Counted from the first letter of the stretch, positions 19,121-28,113 are shown. The stretch: 64,000 bases of DNA from Roseomonas alba (GCF_019430885.1 NZ_JAHYBZ010000009.1:62001-126000); one strand, 5' to 3'. Notes: a model not told the origin generated them from the letters alone. Translations and numbers: made by a program.

Positions 19121-19792
19121 GTGTCCGAGGGCCTGCCACACCTGCCGAGCGTCTTCACCCCCATCGTCGCGCTGCGCGAGGGCGGGGACGCGATGACGCG
19201 CGCCATCGCCATGGCGCCGGAACATGGCGCCGGCACGCTGGTCTGGGTGCGGTCCTGGGCGCGGGTCGAGGCGGCGATCGTGCTCGAACCGGAAGAACCG
19301 CTCGCCGTGGCGCGGGCGGCGCTACTCGCCGCCGTGTCGGCCGCGGCCGATGCGTTGTCGCCGCATGGCACGCCGGAAATGCCGCTGACCTTCGACTGGC
19401 CCGCCACCATCCGGGTGAACAGCGGCACGGTTGGTGCGGCGCGGCTCGCGGCACCGCCCGGCTGCGCCGAGGATGCCGTGCCCGACTGGCTGGTCGTCGG
19501 CATCGAACTGGCCTTCGCGGCGAAGCTGGCGGTCGAACCCGGTCGCGACCCGGATCGCACCACGCTGTATGAGGAAGGCTATGTCGAAACGACGCCCGCC
19601 GAGCTCACCGCCGCCTGGGCGCGGCACCTGATGGCGACGCTGGCCGATTGGCAGGCGGGCGGCTTCGACGCGCTCGCGCATCGCTACCTGGCGCGGCTCG
19701 ATCCGACGCTGGCGGCGGGGGCGCATCTCGATCCCGGCACGGGGGACTTGGTGTGGCACGCGGGCCGGCTCCGTTTGGCGGTGCCGGCATGA
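19121..19792 (+). CDS. biotin/lipoate-protein-ligase-like protein (DUF4444 type)
   Basis: About 223 residues. I prefer the GTG at 19121, preceded by AGGGAG; an in-frame ATG at 19088 would add 11 residues. The fold is that of BPL/LplA proteins: LVWVRSWARVEAAIVLEPEEPL early, PLTFDWPATIRVNSGTVGAAR where the nucleotide-binding strand lies, DWLVVGIELAF, and a typical C-terminal TPAELTAAWARHLMATLADWQ helix. The classic ligase Lys/Arg-rich ATP loop is not obvious, so activity is uncertain. It opens a tightly overlapping five-gene cluster upstream of the FDH genes. Confidence 0.7.
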   Translation: MSEGLPHLPSVFTPIVALREGGDAMTRAIAMAPEHGAGTLVWVRSWARVEAAIVLEPEEPLAVARAALLAAVSAAADALSPHGTPEMPLTFDWPATIRVNSGTVGAARLAAPPGCAEDAVPDWLVVGIELAFAAKLAVEPGRDPDRTTLYEEGYVETTPAELTAAWARHLMATLADWQAGGFDALAHRYLARLDPTLAAGAHLDPGTGDLVWHAGRLRLAVPA

Positions 19793-20331
19793 CGCGGCTG
19801 CTGCGCACCATTCGGCTCGATGCCTCCGATGCTGTGGTCTTCCCGGCGGCGGCCGAGCCCGGCGAATGGGCCGTGCCGGGCGGCTTCTGCTTCTGGGACG
19901 AGGACCCTTCGACGCTGTCCGGCAAGCGGCGCCAGGCCTTCCGGGCGGGATTCCTGGGCCTCGGGTCCTTCGGCTGGTCGACGCTGGTCGCGGTCGCGGA
20001 GGCCAGCGCCGAGGACCGCGCGGCGGCGGTGACGGCTCTCGCGGTGCATCTGCGGACTACCCACGGCGCGCCCGACGACACGGCCGCGCGCGCCGCGGCC
20101 GAGGACGAGATCGCCTTCGCCGAATCGCTCTGCGAGCACGCGCCGGGGACCATCGTCGCCCTGTCCCGCAGCATCGAGGCCGGCGAACTGCGCGAACGCT
20201 TCCGCACCCTGCACGATCGCGCGCCGCAGCGCGTCGAGACCCTGCCGGTCTTCGCCACGGTCGAAGTGGTGGGTGAGGAGGAGGAACCCATCCGCCCCGA
20301 CCTCGCCCGCATGGCGCGGCGCACGCCATGA
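19789..20331 (+). CDS. DUF6505-like FDH-locus protein
   Basis: 180 residues; the ATG overlaps the previous stop (ATGA), so translation is coupled. It begins LRTIRLDASDAVVFPAAAEPGEWAVPGGFCFWD and has a Gly/Phe/Trp-rich segment (AGFLGLGSFGWSTLV), then acidic helices. No cofactor motif or membrane segment. The family has no assigned function; it occurs with formate dehydrogenase accessory genes. Confidence 0.7.
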   Translation: MTRLLRTIRLDASDAVVFPAAAEPGEWAVPGGFCFWDEDPSTLSGKRRQAFRAGFLGLGSFGWSTLVAVAEASAEDRAAAVTALAVHLRTTHGAPDDTAARAAAEDEIAFAESLCEHAPGTIVALSRSIEAGELRERFRTLHDRAPQRVETLPVFATVEVVGEEEEPIRPDLARMARRTP

Positions 20332-21368
20332 ACGACCTGCTTTCCCCCGGCGATTTCTGGGTCGCCTCCGGCCATCACCTCTGTGACGTGGTGGAGCATG
20401 GGCGGCTGGCGGCGACGCCCGATCTGTGGCGCGCCTTCCTCGCCCGGCCGGAGCTGATCCCGCCCGAGGAAGCCTGCGACGCCGAGCGCGCGCTGCATGC
20501 CGCGCTGATGGACGACCCCGTGCAGGCGGTGGTCGCCGACCGCCTCACGGCCCTCGCCGACCCGGATGCGCGGGAGAATTTCGGCCATTTCCTCGCCTTC
20601 CGCGACCGCGTGATGGCGGAGCCCTCGCTGGAGGCCGCCTGGATCGCGCTGTATCGCGACGGCGTGGCCGGCATTCCGCCGATTTTGCTGCAGATGCTCA
20701 CCCACCTCGTCACCCGCGCGGCGCTGGAAGGGGAGGGCGATCCCTTCGCCCTGCGCGCCGGCGAACTGTTCTTCCGCACCCAGCGCGTCGGCATCCACCA
20801 GGGCGCGATGCTGCTGGCCGATGAGGAAGTGGTGGAGATGCGCGGCCGCGACGGCGGCTTCGGCGCGCTCGGGCAATTGCTGGTGGAGGCCGGCGCGCCG
20901 CCGCGCGAGGTCGAACTCGACGTGCTCGCCGCGGAGAATGCGCATCTCTATCACGGGCGCTCCGACGGGCACGACTTCGCCCTCGACATCGCAGAGGGCC
21001 GCGACGGCCAGCGTGGCCTGGCCCGCGCGCTGGAACGCTTCATCGCGCATCTCTTCGGCGAGGTGGTGACCATCCGCGCCGTGCCTGTGATCGACGACGC
21101 CGCCTGGACCTGGCATGTCGGCCTGGATGCCGAGGCCACCGCCATCGCCAACGACCTGTGGAACGGGCGCAGCGTGAAGCAGGAACGGCTGGCCCGCATC
21201 CTCTGGCTCGGCGTGCTGGAATTCGCCGACACTGCGCGCGTGCTGCCGCGCGTCGCCGGGCGGCCGGTCTATCTGGCGTTGGCGATGGATGCGGCGAACC
21301 GGCTGCGGATGAAGCCGCAGAACCTGGTCGCCGGCCTGCCCTTGCGAGCGAAGGAGGACGCGGCATGA
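20328..21368 (+). CDS. DUF6352-like FDH-locus protein
   Basis: 346 residues, overlapping the previous gene by four bases (ATGA). The N-terminus (LLSPGDFWVASGHHLCDV, then GRLAATPDLWRAFLARPEL) and a His/Trp-rich middle are distinctive; the C-terminal part contains DDAAWTWHVGLDAEATAIANDLW. Mostly helical and soluble. Its function is unknown; its strict position between DUF6505- and DUF3305-like genes suggests a role in FDH assembly. Confidence 0.72.
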   Translation: MNDLLSPGDFWVASGHHLCDVVEHGRLAATPDLWRAFLARPELIPPEEACDAERALHAALMDDPVQAVVADRLTALADPDARENFGHFLAFRDRVMAEPSLEAAWIALYRDGVAGIPPILLQMLTHLVTRAALEGEGDPFALRAGELFFRTQRVGIHQGAMLLADEEVVEMRGRDGGFGALGQLLVEAGAPPREVELDVLAAENAHLYHGRSDGHDFALDIAEGRDGQRGLARALERFIAHLFGEVVTIRAVPVIDDAAWTWHVGLDAEATAIANDLWNGRSVKQERLARILWLGVLEFADTARVLPRVAGRPVYLALAMDAANRLRMKPQNLVAGLPLRAKEDAA

Positions 21369-21877
21369 CCCTCGACGTTCCGGGCAGCATCCGCATCCCT
21401 GTCGCCGTGCTGGCGGAACGCCGGCCCGGCGTGACTCCCTGGGCCGAACATGCCTGGGCGGCGGTGGATGTGCTGGAGGACATCCCCCCGGTCGCCCCCT
21501 GGTCGGTCCTGCGGGAGGATGCCGGCCGCACCCTGTTCTTCGCCGGGGTGGCCGAGATCGCGCTCTATCCGAGCGACACCGACAACTACATCCACAACCT
21601 CCAGCAGGCGGCGCCGAACATCTGGGTGGTGCTGCGCCCGGTCGAGGAAGCCCCCGGCTACCGCCTCCAGGCCGCAACCCTCGATGCGGGGGAGGCGCAG
21701 ATCTTCACCGAGGCCGGCGACGACCTGGTCGAGGCCCTGCCCCTGCCGCGCGGTCTGCGCCTGATCCTCGAACGCTTCATCGCCGAGCACCATCGTGAGC
21801 GTACCTTCCACAAGCGCCGCCGCGACCGCGCCGATACCGAGGCGTTGGGCCGCCGGGCGCCGGTGGAGGAGCCATGA
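21365..21877 (+). CDS. DUF3305 protein
   Basis: 170 residues; starts within the preceding stop (ATGA). The family core is visible: RIPVAVLAERRPGVTPWAEHAW, then FAGVAEIALYPSDTDNYIHNLQ and PNIWVVLRPVEE. DUF3305 genes are paired with DUF3306 next to formate dehydrogenase in many alphaproteobacteria; the biochemical role is unknown. Confidence 0.85.
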   Translation: MTLDVPGSIRIPVAVLAERRPGVTPWAEHAWAAVDVLEDIPPVAPWSVLREDAGRTLFFAGVAEIALYPSDTDNYIHNLQQAAPNIWVVLRPVEEAPGYRLQAATLDAGEAQIFTEAGDDLVEALPLPRGLRLILERFIAEHHRERTFHKRRRDRADTEALGRRAPVEEP

Positions 21878-22485
21878 GCGACGAAGGCTTCCTGTCGCGC
21901 TGGTCGCGCCGCAAGCGCGCCGCCGAGGCCGGCATCCCGGTCGAGGAACCGCAGGCCGCGCCGGTCGAGACCCCCGCGCCCGCCGAAGCGCCCGCGCCGG
22001 CTGCGCCGCAGGAGGTCGAGGAGCCCCCCTTCGACCTCGCCTCGCTGCCATCCATCGAAAGCCTGACCGCCGAGAGCGATTTCGCCGCCTTCCTGCACAA
22101 GGCGGTGCCCGAGGCGCTGAAGCGCGCCGCGCTGCGCAAGGCCTGGACGCTTGATCCGGCGATCCGGGATTTCATCGGCCTGGCGGATTACGCCTGGGAC
22201 TACAACGCGTCGGATGGCGTGCCGGGCGGGGCGCTGCACCTGTCGGGTGATGTGAAGCAGATGGTCGCGCGGCTTTTCGCCGATGCCGAGAGGCCGCCGG
22301 CTGAGGTGGAACAGCCGGCGCCCGAAGCGGAGGCACCGGACGCGGGCTTGCCGACCGGCGACGAGACACCGATCGTGCTTGCCGAGGCTCCTGTGCCGAT
22401 CCCCGCACCGGAGGCCCTGGAATCCGCCCCCGTACGCAGCGAAGACCCCATCCCCCGCCGCCACGGCTCCGCCCTTCCGAGTTGA
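21874..22485 (+). CDS. DUF3306 protein
   Basis: 203 residues; overlaps the DUF3305 gene by four bases. It begins with the family motif GFLSRWSRRKR, then a Pro/Ala/Glu-rich linker, then the conserved core FDLASLPSIESLTAESDFAAFL and LRKAWTLDPAIRDFIGLADYAWD. The C-terminal ~70 residues are disordered and acidic. Unknown function, FDH-associated. It is the last gene of the accessory cluster; 98 bases follow before the chaperone gene. Confidence 0.85.
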   Translation: MSDEGFLSRWSRRKRAAEAGIPVEEPQAAPVETPAPAEAPAPAAPQEVEEPPFDLASLPSIESLTAESDFAAFLHKAVPEALKRAALRKAWTLDPAIRDFIGLADYAWDYNASDGVPGGALHLSGDVKQMVARLFADAERPPAEVEQPAPEAEAPDAGLPTGDETPIVLAEAPVPIPAPEALESAPVRSEDPIPRRHGSALPS

Positions 22486-22493
22486 GAATGACT

Positions 22494-22531
22494 CGCAACA
22501 AAACGCAATGATTTCAATGCGTTGTTTTGCG
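22494..22531 (+). promoter_or_regulatory. palindrome upstream of the FDH structural operon
   Basis: An AT-richer 38-base inverted repeat in the 98-base gap before the chaperone gene: left arm CGCAACAAAACGCA, 10-base spacer, right arm TGCGTTGTTTTGCG, with 12 of 14 positions pairing. Its place, symmetry and base composition suggest an operator for the torD-fdh operon, but it could also be an RNA hairpin ending the accessory operon. No T-run follows directly. The regulator is unknown. Confidence 0.5.
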
Positions 22532-22583
22532 ATTGCGATCCAGAGTAGAATCCTCGGGATTGGGAGCAGGGAGAGCGTTCGGC

Positions 22584-23186
22584 ATGTCCGCACCGGGCGT
22601 CGCCGACATCGAGGACCAGGCCATGACGACCGAGCGCGCGCGGCTTTTCGCGCTGCTCGGGCGTCTTCTGGTGGCTGCGCCGGATGCGCGGCTGCTCCTC
22701 GCGCTCGCCGCGCTGCGCGGTGATCGCACCCCGCTCGGCGAGGCCTATGGCGTGGTCGCCGAGGCCGCCATCGAGACCGACAGCGTGGCGGTCGAGCGCG
22801 AGTTCCACGACCTCTTCATCGGCGTCGCGCGCGGCGAATTGCTGCCCTTCGCCTCCTACTACCTGACCGGCTTCCTGCATGAACGCCCGCTCGCCGAGCT
22901 GCGCGCGACCCTCGCGCGGCTGGGGCTGGAGCGCGCGGCGGGCGTGGCGGAGCCGGAGGACCAGATCGGGTCGGTCTGCGAGGTCTATGCCGGGCTGCTT
23001 TCGGGCAGCTTCGACGGCGGGCCGGACGCAGCTGCATCCTTCTTCGACACGCATCTCCGCCCCTGGGCGGGGCGCTTCTTCACCGATCTCGAATCGGCGC
23101 AGGCCGCGCGCTTCTACCGCGCAGTCGGGCGGCTCGGCCGCACGGCGATCGAGATCGAACAGGCAGCCTCCGGGCTGCCGGCATGA
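22584..23186 (+). CDS. TorD/DmsD-family molybdoenzyme chaperone
   Basis: A 200-residue all-helical cytosolic chaperone. It has the family signature YYLTGFLHERPLAELR with EREFHDLFIGVARGELLPFASYY before it and the FFDTHLRPWAGRFF segment near the C-terminus. Such proteins bind the TAT signal peptide of a molybdoenzyme and hold it for cofactor loading. The start at 22584 is preceded by GGGAG; an internal ATG at 22623 is an alternative. Position directly before the FDH genes marks FDH as its client. Confidence 0.87.
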   Translation: MSAPGVADIEDQAMTTERARLFALLGRLLVAAPDARLLLALAALRGDRTPLGEAYGVVAEAAIETDSVAVEREFHDLFIGVARGELLPFASYYLTGFLHERPLAELRATLARLGLERAAGVAEPEDQIGSVCEVYAGLLSGSFDGGPDAAASFFDTHLRPWAGRFFTDLESAQAARFYRAVGRLGRTAIEIEQAASGLPA

Positions 23187-23208
23187 TGGGACCGGGAGTG
23201 GCTGAACC

Positions 23209-23457
23209 ATGAGCAGGACAGACAAGAGCGCGGCGGAACGCCGAGGCTTTCTGAGGACGCTCGGCCTCGGTGGCGTTGCCGCTGCGGCGGCCGTGGGCGT
23301 CGCGGAAGCGGCCGAGCCGGCGGGCTACCAGCGTGCCGATTCCGTGCCATCCGGCCTCGCCCGCAAGGAGAACGAAGCCGAACGTGTGAAGGCCCGCTAC
23401 CAGGCCAATGCGGCCGATGTGCAGGCCTTCTACCGCACCAACCGCTACGGCGATTGA
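23209..23457 (+). CDS. formate dehydrogenase region TAT-signal small protein
   Basis: 82 residues, essentially a twin-arginine leader (ERRGFLRTLGLGGVAAAAAVG) followed by a ~45-residue charged tail ending QANAADVQAFYRTNRYGD. Matches the short FDH-locus TAT peptide family found before fdhA in alpha- and betaproteobacteria. Probably exported or membrane-held; role in FDH biogenesis is inferred from the conserved location. 28 bases separate it from fdhA. Confidence 0.82.
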   Translation: MSRTDKSAAERRGFLRTLGLGGVAAAAAVGVAEAAEPAGYQRADSVPSGLARKENEAERVKARYQANAADVQAFYRTNRYGD

Positions 23458-23485
23458 GCGCGGCGAGACGAGGGAGCGAAACCCC

Positions 23486-26425
23486 ATGCTGATCAAGCGT
23501 TCCGAAGCGCGCGCCGGGAAACAGCGCCTCGCAGCGGCCTATGCCGGGCTGTCCTCAGGCGGCCTCGACCGCCGCGCCTTCCTGAAGCAGGCCGGAGTGA
23601 CGGGCGTGGGCCTCTCGGCCCTCGGGGCCATTCCGCTGACCACCGTGCGCCCCGCCGCGGCCGGGCCGGTGAACCATGCCGAGCCGGTCACCCGCATCAA
23701 GAATGTCTGCACCCATTGCTCGGTGGGCTGCACGGTCACCGCCGAGGTGCAACACGGCGTCTGGGTCGGGCAGGAACCGTCCTGGGACAGCCCGATCAAC
23801 CGCGGCACCCACTGCGCCAAGGGCGCGTCGGTGCGCGAGCTGGTGCATGGCGACCGGCGTCTGAAATATCCGATGAAGCTCGTGGGCGGCCAATGGCAGC
23901 GCATGAGCTGGGACCAGGCGATGGAGGAGATCGGCGACAAGCTGATGGCCGTCCGCCAGGCCTCGGGCCCTGATTCGGTGTTCCTGCTGGGCAGCGCGAA
24001 ATACACCAACGAGGCATCGTATCTGTTCCGCAAATTCGCGGCCTTCTGGGGGACGAACAACGTCGACCACCAGGCGCGCATCTGCCATTCGACGACCGTC
24101 GCGGGCGTAGCCAATACCTGGGGCTACGGCGCGATGACCAACTCCTACAACGACATCCGCAACGCCAAGACCATGATCATCATGGGCGGCAACCCGGCAG
24201 AGGCGCATCCGGTCAGCCTGCAGCACGTGCTGTCGGGCAAGGAGATCAACCGCGCCAACATGATCGTCATCGATCCGCGCTTCACGCGGACGGCGGCGCA
24301 CGCGACCGAATACGTCCGGCTGCGCCCGGGCACCGACATTCCGGTGATCTGGGGCATCCTGTGGCACATCTTCCAGAATGGCTGGGAGGACAAGGAATTC
24401 ATCCGCCAGCGTGTCTACGGCATGGATGAGGTCCGGGCCGAGGTCGCGAAATGGCCGCCGGCGGAGGTCGAGCGTGTCTCCGGCGTGCCCGGCGCGCAGC
24501 TTCGCAAGGTCGCGGAACTCTTCGCGACGCAGAAGCCTTCGACGCTGATCTGGTGCATGGGCGCCACGCAGAAGACCGTCGGCACGGCGAATGTCCGCGC
24601 CTACTCGATCCTGCTGCTGGCGACCGGCAATGTCGGCGCGGCGGGCACGGGGGCCAACATCTTCCGCGGCCACACCAATGTGCAGGGGGCGACGGATCTC
24701 GGCCTCGATGTGACGTCGCTGCCGCTCTACTATGGCCTGGCCGACGGGGCCTGGAAGCATTGGGCCCGCGTCTGGGATGTCTCCTACGAAAGCATGGTCG
24801 CGCGCTTCGACAGCAAGGCGATGATGGAGACGCCGGGCATCCCGACCACGCGGTACTTCGACGCGGTGACGCTGCCGAAGGACCAAGTCGAGCAGCGCGA
24901 CAACTTCAAGGCCATGTTCGTCATGGGGCATGGCGGCAACACCGTCACGCGCATGCCGGACGCAGTGAAGGGGCTCGAGAAGCTCGACCTGCTGGTGGTG
25001 TGCGACCCGCATCCGACGACCTTCTCGGTTCTGTCGGGGCGCAAGGACAACACCTACCTGCTGCCGATCTGCACCAACTTCGAGACGGATGGCAGCCGCA
25101 CGGCGTCGAACCGCTCGCTGCAATGGGGCTACAAGATCGTCGACCCGATCTTCGAGAGCAAGACGGACTACGAGGCGATGTATCGCCTCTGCGGCGCGCT
25201 CGACCGCGCGGCCGAGAAGCGGAACATGCCGATCCGCTTCCAGGCCGAGATGTTCAGGAATATCGAGGTGAAGGGCCAGGAGCCCAGCCCCGAGAGCATC
25301 CTGCGCGAGATCAACCGCGGCGGCTGGTCCACCGGCTATTGCGGGCAGTCGCCGGAGCGGCTGAAGCTGCACATGCAGCACCAGGACAAATTCGACCTGG
25401 TGACGCTGCGCGCCAAGGCGGATGCGCCGGCCGAGATCGCCAACGACTTTTACGGCCTGCCCTGGCCCTGCTGGGGCACACCGGAGTTCCGGCATCCGGG
25501 CACGCATATCCTCTACAACACCAACCTTGCGGTGAAGGATGGCGGCGGCACCTTCCGCGCCCGCTTCGGCGTGGAACGCAATGGCGTCTCGCTGCTCGCC
25601 GACGGGTCCTATTCCAAGGACAGCGCGCTGACCGACGGCTATCCGGAATTCACCATCGCGGTGCTCAAGCGGCTCGGCTGGTTCGAGGAACTGACCGCCG
25701 ACGAACTCGCGAACATCCGCCGCTATTTCGGCGAGAACATCGACAGCGTGTCCTGGTCCACCGATCTGTCGGGCGGCATCCAGCGCGTGGCCATCGCGCA
25801 TGGCTGCATTCCGTTCGGCAACGGCAAGGCACGCGCCAATGCCTGGAACCTGCCCGATCCGATCCCGGTGCATCGCGAACCGATCTACACCCCGCGCACC
25901 GACCTGATCGCGCAGTACCCGACGCTGCCCGACCGGCGCGGCTTCCGTCTGCCGCATCTCGGCCAGTCGGTGCAGAACCGGGCAAAGGAGCTGGCGCCCA
26001 ACTTCCCGATCATCCTCACCTCCGGCCGTCTGGTCGAATATGAGGGCGGCGGCGAAGAGACGCGCTCCAACCGCTGGCTCGCCGAGCTTCAGCAGGAGAT
26101 GTTCGTCGAGATCAACCCGGCGGATGCCGCGTCGCGCAACATCAGCGATGGGCAGTGGGTGCTGGTGGCCGGCCCAGAAATGCCGCGTGACAAGTGGACG
26201 AAGGTGAAGGCGCTGGTGACCGAGCGTGTCGGCCCGGGTGTCGCCTTCATGCCCTTCCACTTCGCCGGCTGGTTCATGCAGGAAGACCAGCGCAGCAAAT
26301 ACCCGCAGGGGACGGACCCGATCGTCCTCGGCGAATCCGTGAATACCGTCACGACCTACGGCTACGACCCGGTGACCTTCATGCAGGAAACCAAGGTCAC
26401 CCTCTGTCAGATCCGTGCGGCGTAA
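23486..26425 (+). CDS. fdhA: formate dehydrogenase, catalytic (alpha) subunit
   Basis: 979 residues. The N-terminus has a TAT motif (RR at 29-30 in LDRRAFLKQAG), so the enzyme faces the periplasm. A 4Fe-4S site follows: C75, C78, C82 and C110 (CTHCSVGC, THCAKG). The molybdopterin domains follow. The metal ligand is C200 with H201 in HQARICHSTTVAG, where E. coli FdnG has selenocysteine; there is no in-frame TGA and none is needed. The C-terminal MGD-binding domain has FPIILTSGRLVEY. It oxidises formate to CO2 and passes electrons to the beta subunit. Full length; the start has an AGGGAG site upstream. Confidence 0.96.
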   Translation: MLIKRSEARAGKQRLAAAYAGLSSGGLDRRAFLKQAGVTGVGLSALGAIPLTTVRPAAAGPVNHAEPVTRIKNVCTHCSVGCTVTAEVQHGVWVGQEPSWDSPINRGTHCAKGASVRELVHGDRRLKYPMKLVGGQWQRMSWDQAMEEIGDKLMAVRQASGPDSVFLLGSAKYTNEASYLFRKFAAFWGTNNVDHQARICHSTTVAGVANTWGYGAMTNSYNDIRNAKTMIIMGGNPAEAHPVSLQHVLSGKEINRANMIVIDPRFTRTAAHATEYVRLRPGTDIPVIWGILWHIFQNGWEDKEFIRQRVYGMDEVRAEVAKWPPAEVERVSGVPGAQLRKVAELFATQKPSTLIWCMGATQKTVGTANVRAYSILLLATGNVGAAGTGANIFRGHTNVQGATDLGLDVTSLPLYYGLADGAWKHWARVWDVSYESMVARFDSKAMMETPGIPTTRYFDAVTLPKDQVEQRDNFKAMFVMGHGGNTVTRMPDAVKGLEKLDLLVVCDPHPTTFSVLSGRKDNTYLLPICTNFETDGSRTASNRSLQWGYKIVDPIFESKTDYEAMYRLCGALDRAAEKRNMPIRFQAEMFRNIEVKGQEPSPESILREINRGGWSTGYCGQSPERLKLHMQHQDKFDLVTLRAKADAPAEIANDFYGLPWPCWGTPEFRHPGTHILYNTNLAVKDGGGTFRARFGVERNGVSLLADGSYSKDSALTDGYPEFTIAVLKRLGWFEELTADELANIRRYFGENIDSVSWSTDLSGGIQRVAIAHGCIPFGNGKARANAWNLPDPIPVHREPIYTPRTDLIAQYPTLPDRRGFRLPHLGQSVQNRAKELAPNFPIILTSGRLVEYEGGGEETRSNRWLAELQQEMFVEINPADAASRNISDGQWVLVAGPEMPRDKWTKVKALVTERVGPGVAFMPFHFAGWFMQEDQRSKYPQGTDPIVLGESVNTVTTYGYDPVTFMQETKVTLCQIRAA

Positions 26426-26440
26426 GGGAGGGACACGACC

Positions 26441-27037
26441 ATGGCCCGCATGAAGTTCCTTCTCGACTCGGACCGCTGCATCGAATGCAACGCCTGCGTC
26501 ACCGCCTGCAAGAACGAGAACGAGGTGCCCTGGGGCATCAACCGCCGGCGCGTCGTCACGCTGAATGACGGCAAGCCGGGGGAGCGTTCCGTCTCCATGG
26601 CCTGCATGCACTGCACGGATGCGCCCTGCCAGGCGGTCTGCCCGGTGTCGTGCTTCTACACCACGGCGGATGCGGTGGTGCTGCACGACAAGGATCTGTG
26701 CATCGGCTGCGGCTACTGCTTCTACGCCTGCCCCTTCGGCGCGCCGCAGTATCCGCGCATCGGCAATTTCGGCACCCGCGGCAAGATGGACAAATGCACC
26801 TTCTGCGCGGGCGGCCCGCAGGAGGACAATTCGGAAGCCGAGTTCATCCAGTACGGGTCGAACCGCCTGGCGCAGGGCAAGCTGCCGCTCTGTGCCGAGA
26901 TGTGCTCGACCAAGGCGCTGCTCGCCGGCGATGGCGAGGTGATCGCCCAGATCTATCGCGAACGCGTGGTCAAGCGCGGCTATGGCTCCGGCGCCTGGGG
27001 CTGGCGCACCGCCTATCGTGAAACCGTGACGATCTGA
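26441..27037 (+). CDS. fdhB: formate dehydrogenase, iron-sulfur (beta) subunit
   Basis: A 198-residue ferredoxin-like subunit with four Cys clusters: CIECNACVTACKNE, CMHCTDAPCQAVCPVSCF, CIGCGYCFYACPFG and CTFCAGG, giving four 4Fe-4S centres that wire the catalytic subunit to the cytochrome. It lacks the C-terminal membrane anchor helix of E. coli FdnH, so it is of the shorter type. Located 15 bases after fdhA. Confidence 0.95.
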   Translation: MARMKFLLDSDRCIECNACVTACKNENEVPWGINRRRVVTLNDGKPGERSVSMACMHCTDAPCQAVCPVSCFYTTADAVVLHDKDLCIGCGYCFYACPFGAPQYPRIGNFGTRGKMDKCTFCAGGPQEDNSEAEFIQYGSNRLAQGKLPLCAEMCSTKALLAGDGEVIAQIYRERVVKRGYGSGAWGWRTAYRETVTI

Positions 27038-27048
27038 GGAGGCACGCC

Positions 27049-28035
27049 ATGTCGATCCGCATCCTCCTCCTGTTCGCCGCGCTGCTGGCCGGTACGCCTG
27101 CCTTCGCGCAGCAACAGCCATCGGGCACGCCGCCGCTCGCCGATGAACTCGCCATCCAGGCGCTGTTGCAGGGCAATACCGTGCACGGGCGGGTGACCAT
27201 TCCAGACCAGCGCGCCGCCAATCTGATCCAGCCGCAGGGGCGGGAATGGCGCGAATTCCACAACGTCACCCTGGCCTGGGTGGGCGGCATCGCGGTGGTC
27301 GGCATGCTGGTGCTGCTGACCGCCTTCTACCTGATTCGCGGGCGCATCCCGATCCAGGGTGGCCGTTCGGGCCGCACCATCCTGCGCTTCGACCTGTTCG
27401 AGCGCACGAACCACTGGATGGTCGCCTCCTGCTTCATCGTGCTGGCGCTGTCGGGCCTCAACCTGACCTTCGGGCGGCATGTGCTGCTGCCGCTGATCGG
27501 GCCTTCGGCCTTCACCACCGTCACCGAGATCGGCAAGTACGCCCACAACTTCCTGGCCTTCCCCTTCACCCTCGGCCTGCTGTTCATGCTGCTGCTCTGG
27601 GCGAAGGACAACATCCCGAACGGCAATGACATCCGCTGGCTGAAGGCGGGTGGTGGCTTGGTCGGGCATGGCGAACCGCCGAGCGGCCGCTTCAACGCCG
27701 GCCAGAAGGGGATCTTCTGGATCACCGTGCTGGGCGGCGCGCTGGTCGCGGCCAGCGGCTACATGCTGATCTTCCCGTTCTTCTTCACCGATATCCAGGG
27801 CATGCAGCTCAGCCACATGCTGCACAGCATCCCGGCGGTGCTGCTGATCGCGGTGATGCTGGCCCATATCTACATCGGCACGATCGGCATGGACGGCGCG
27901 GTGGAGGCGATGACCACCGGCCAGGTGGACCTCAACTGGGCGAAGCAGCACCACAACCTCTGGGTCGAGCAGGAACTCGCCAAGGGACGCGGCGCCACCC
28001 CGCCGGTGCGGGCGAAACCGACCGGCGGCGATTGA
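27049..28035 (+). CDS. fdhC: formate dehydrogenase, cytochrome b556 (gamma) subunit
   Basis: 328 residues. A cleavable signal peptide (LLLFAALLAGTPAFAQQ) and a ~70-residue periplasmic section are followed by a first helix (VGGIAVVGMLVLLTAFYLI) and the four-helix FdnI-like cytochrome: DLFERTNHWMVASCFIVLALSG, KYAHNFLAFPFTLGLLFMLLLW, FWITVLGGALVAASGYMLIF, HMLHSIPAVLLIAVMLAHIYIGTIG. His residues in these helices are the expected haem b ligands. It anchors the complex and reduces quinone. Confidence 0.94.
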   Translation: MSIRILLLFAALLAGTPAFAQQQPSGTPPLADELAIQALLQGNTVHGRVTIPDQRAANLIQPQGREWREFHNVTLAWVGGIAVVGMLVLLTAFYLIRGRIPIQGGRSGRTILRFDLFERTNHWMVASCFIVLALSGLNLTFGRHVLLPLIGPSAFTTVTEIGKYAHNFLAFPFTLGLLFMLLLWAKDNIPNGNDIRWLKAGGGLVGHGEPPSGRFNAGQKGIFWITVLGGALVAASGYMLIFPFFFTDIQGMQLSHMLHSIPAVLLIAVMLAHIYIGTIGMDGAVEAMTTGQVDLNWAKQHHNLWVEQELAKGRGATPPVRAKPTGGD

Positions 28036-28062
28036 CCCTGGGCCGCACCGGACGCAGATGGA

Positions 28063-28092
28063 ACGGGCGCATGGCGGTTGTCATGCGCCCGT
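28063..28092 (+). terminator. hairpin after the FDH structural genes
   Basis: Perfect 11-bp stem: ACGGGCGCATG (28063-28073), 8-base loop, CATGCGCCCGT (28082-28092), followed by CGTATTT. It is placed between fdhC and mobB, so it could end or attenuate the fdh transcript before the molybdenum-cofactor genes. The T-run is short. Confidence 0.6.
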
Positions 28093-28113
28093 CGTATTTC
28101 CGGGAGTTCTGAC

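Noticed and set aside
23486-26425. Selenocysteine formate dehydrogenase
   Set aside because: The metal ligand codon is Cys (residue 200), there is no in-frame TGA and no SelC or SECIS-like element in view.
23555-27121. 1188-codon open frame opposite the fdhA-fdhB-fdhC genes
   Set aside because: Antisense shadow. The plus-strand frames carry all family motifs; the antisense product is rich in His, Arg, Gly and Val typical of reversed G+C-rich codons.
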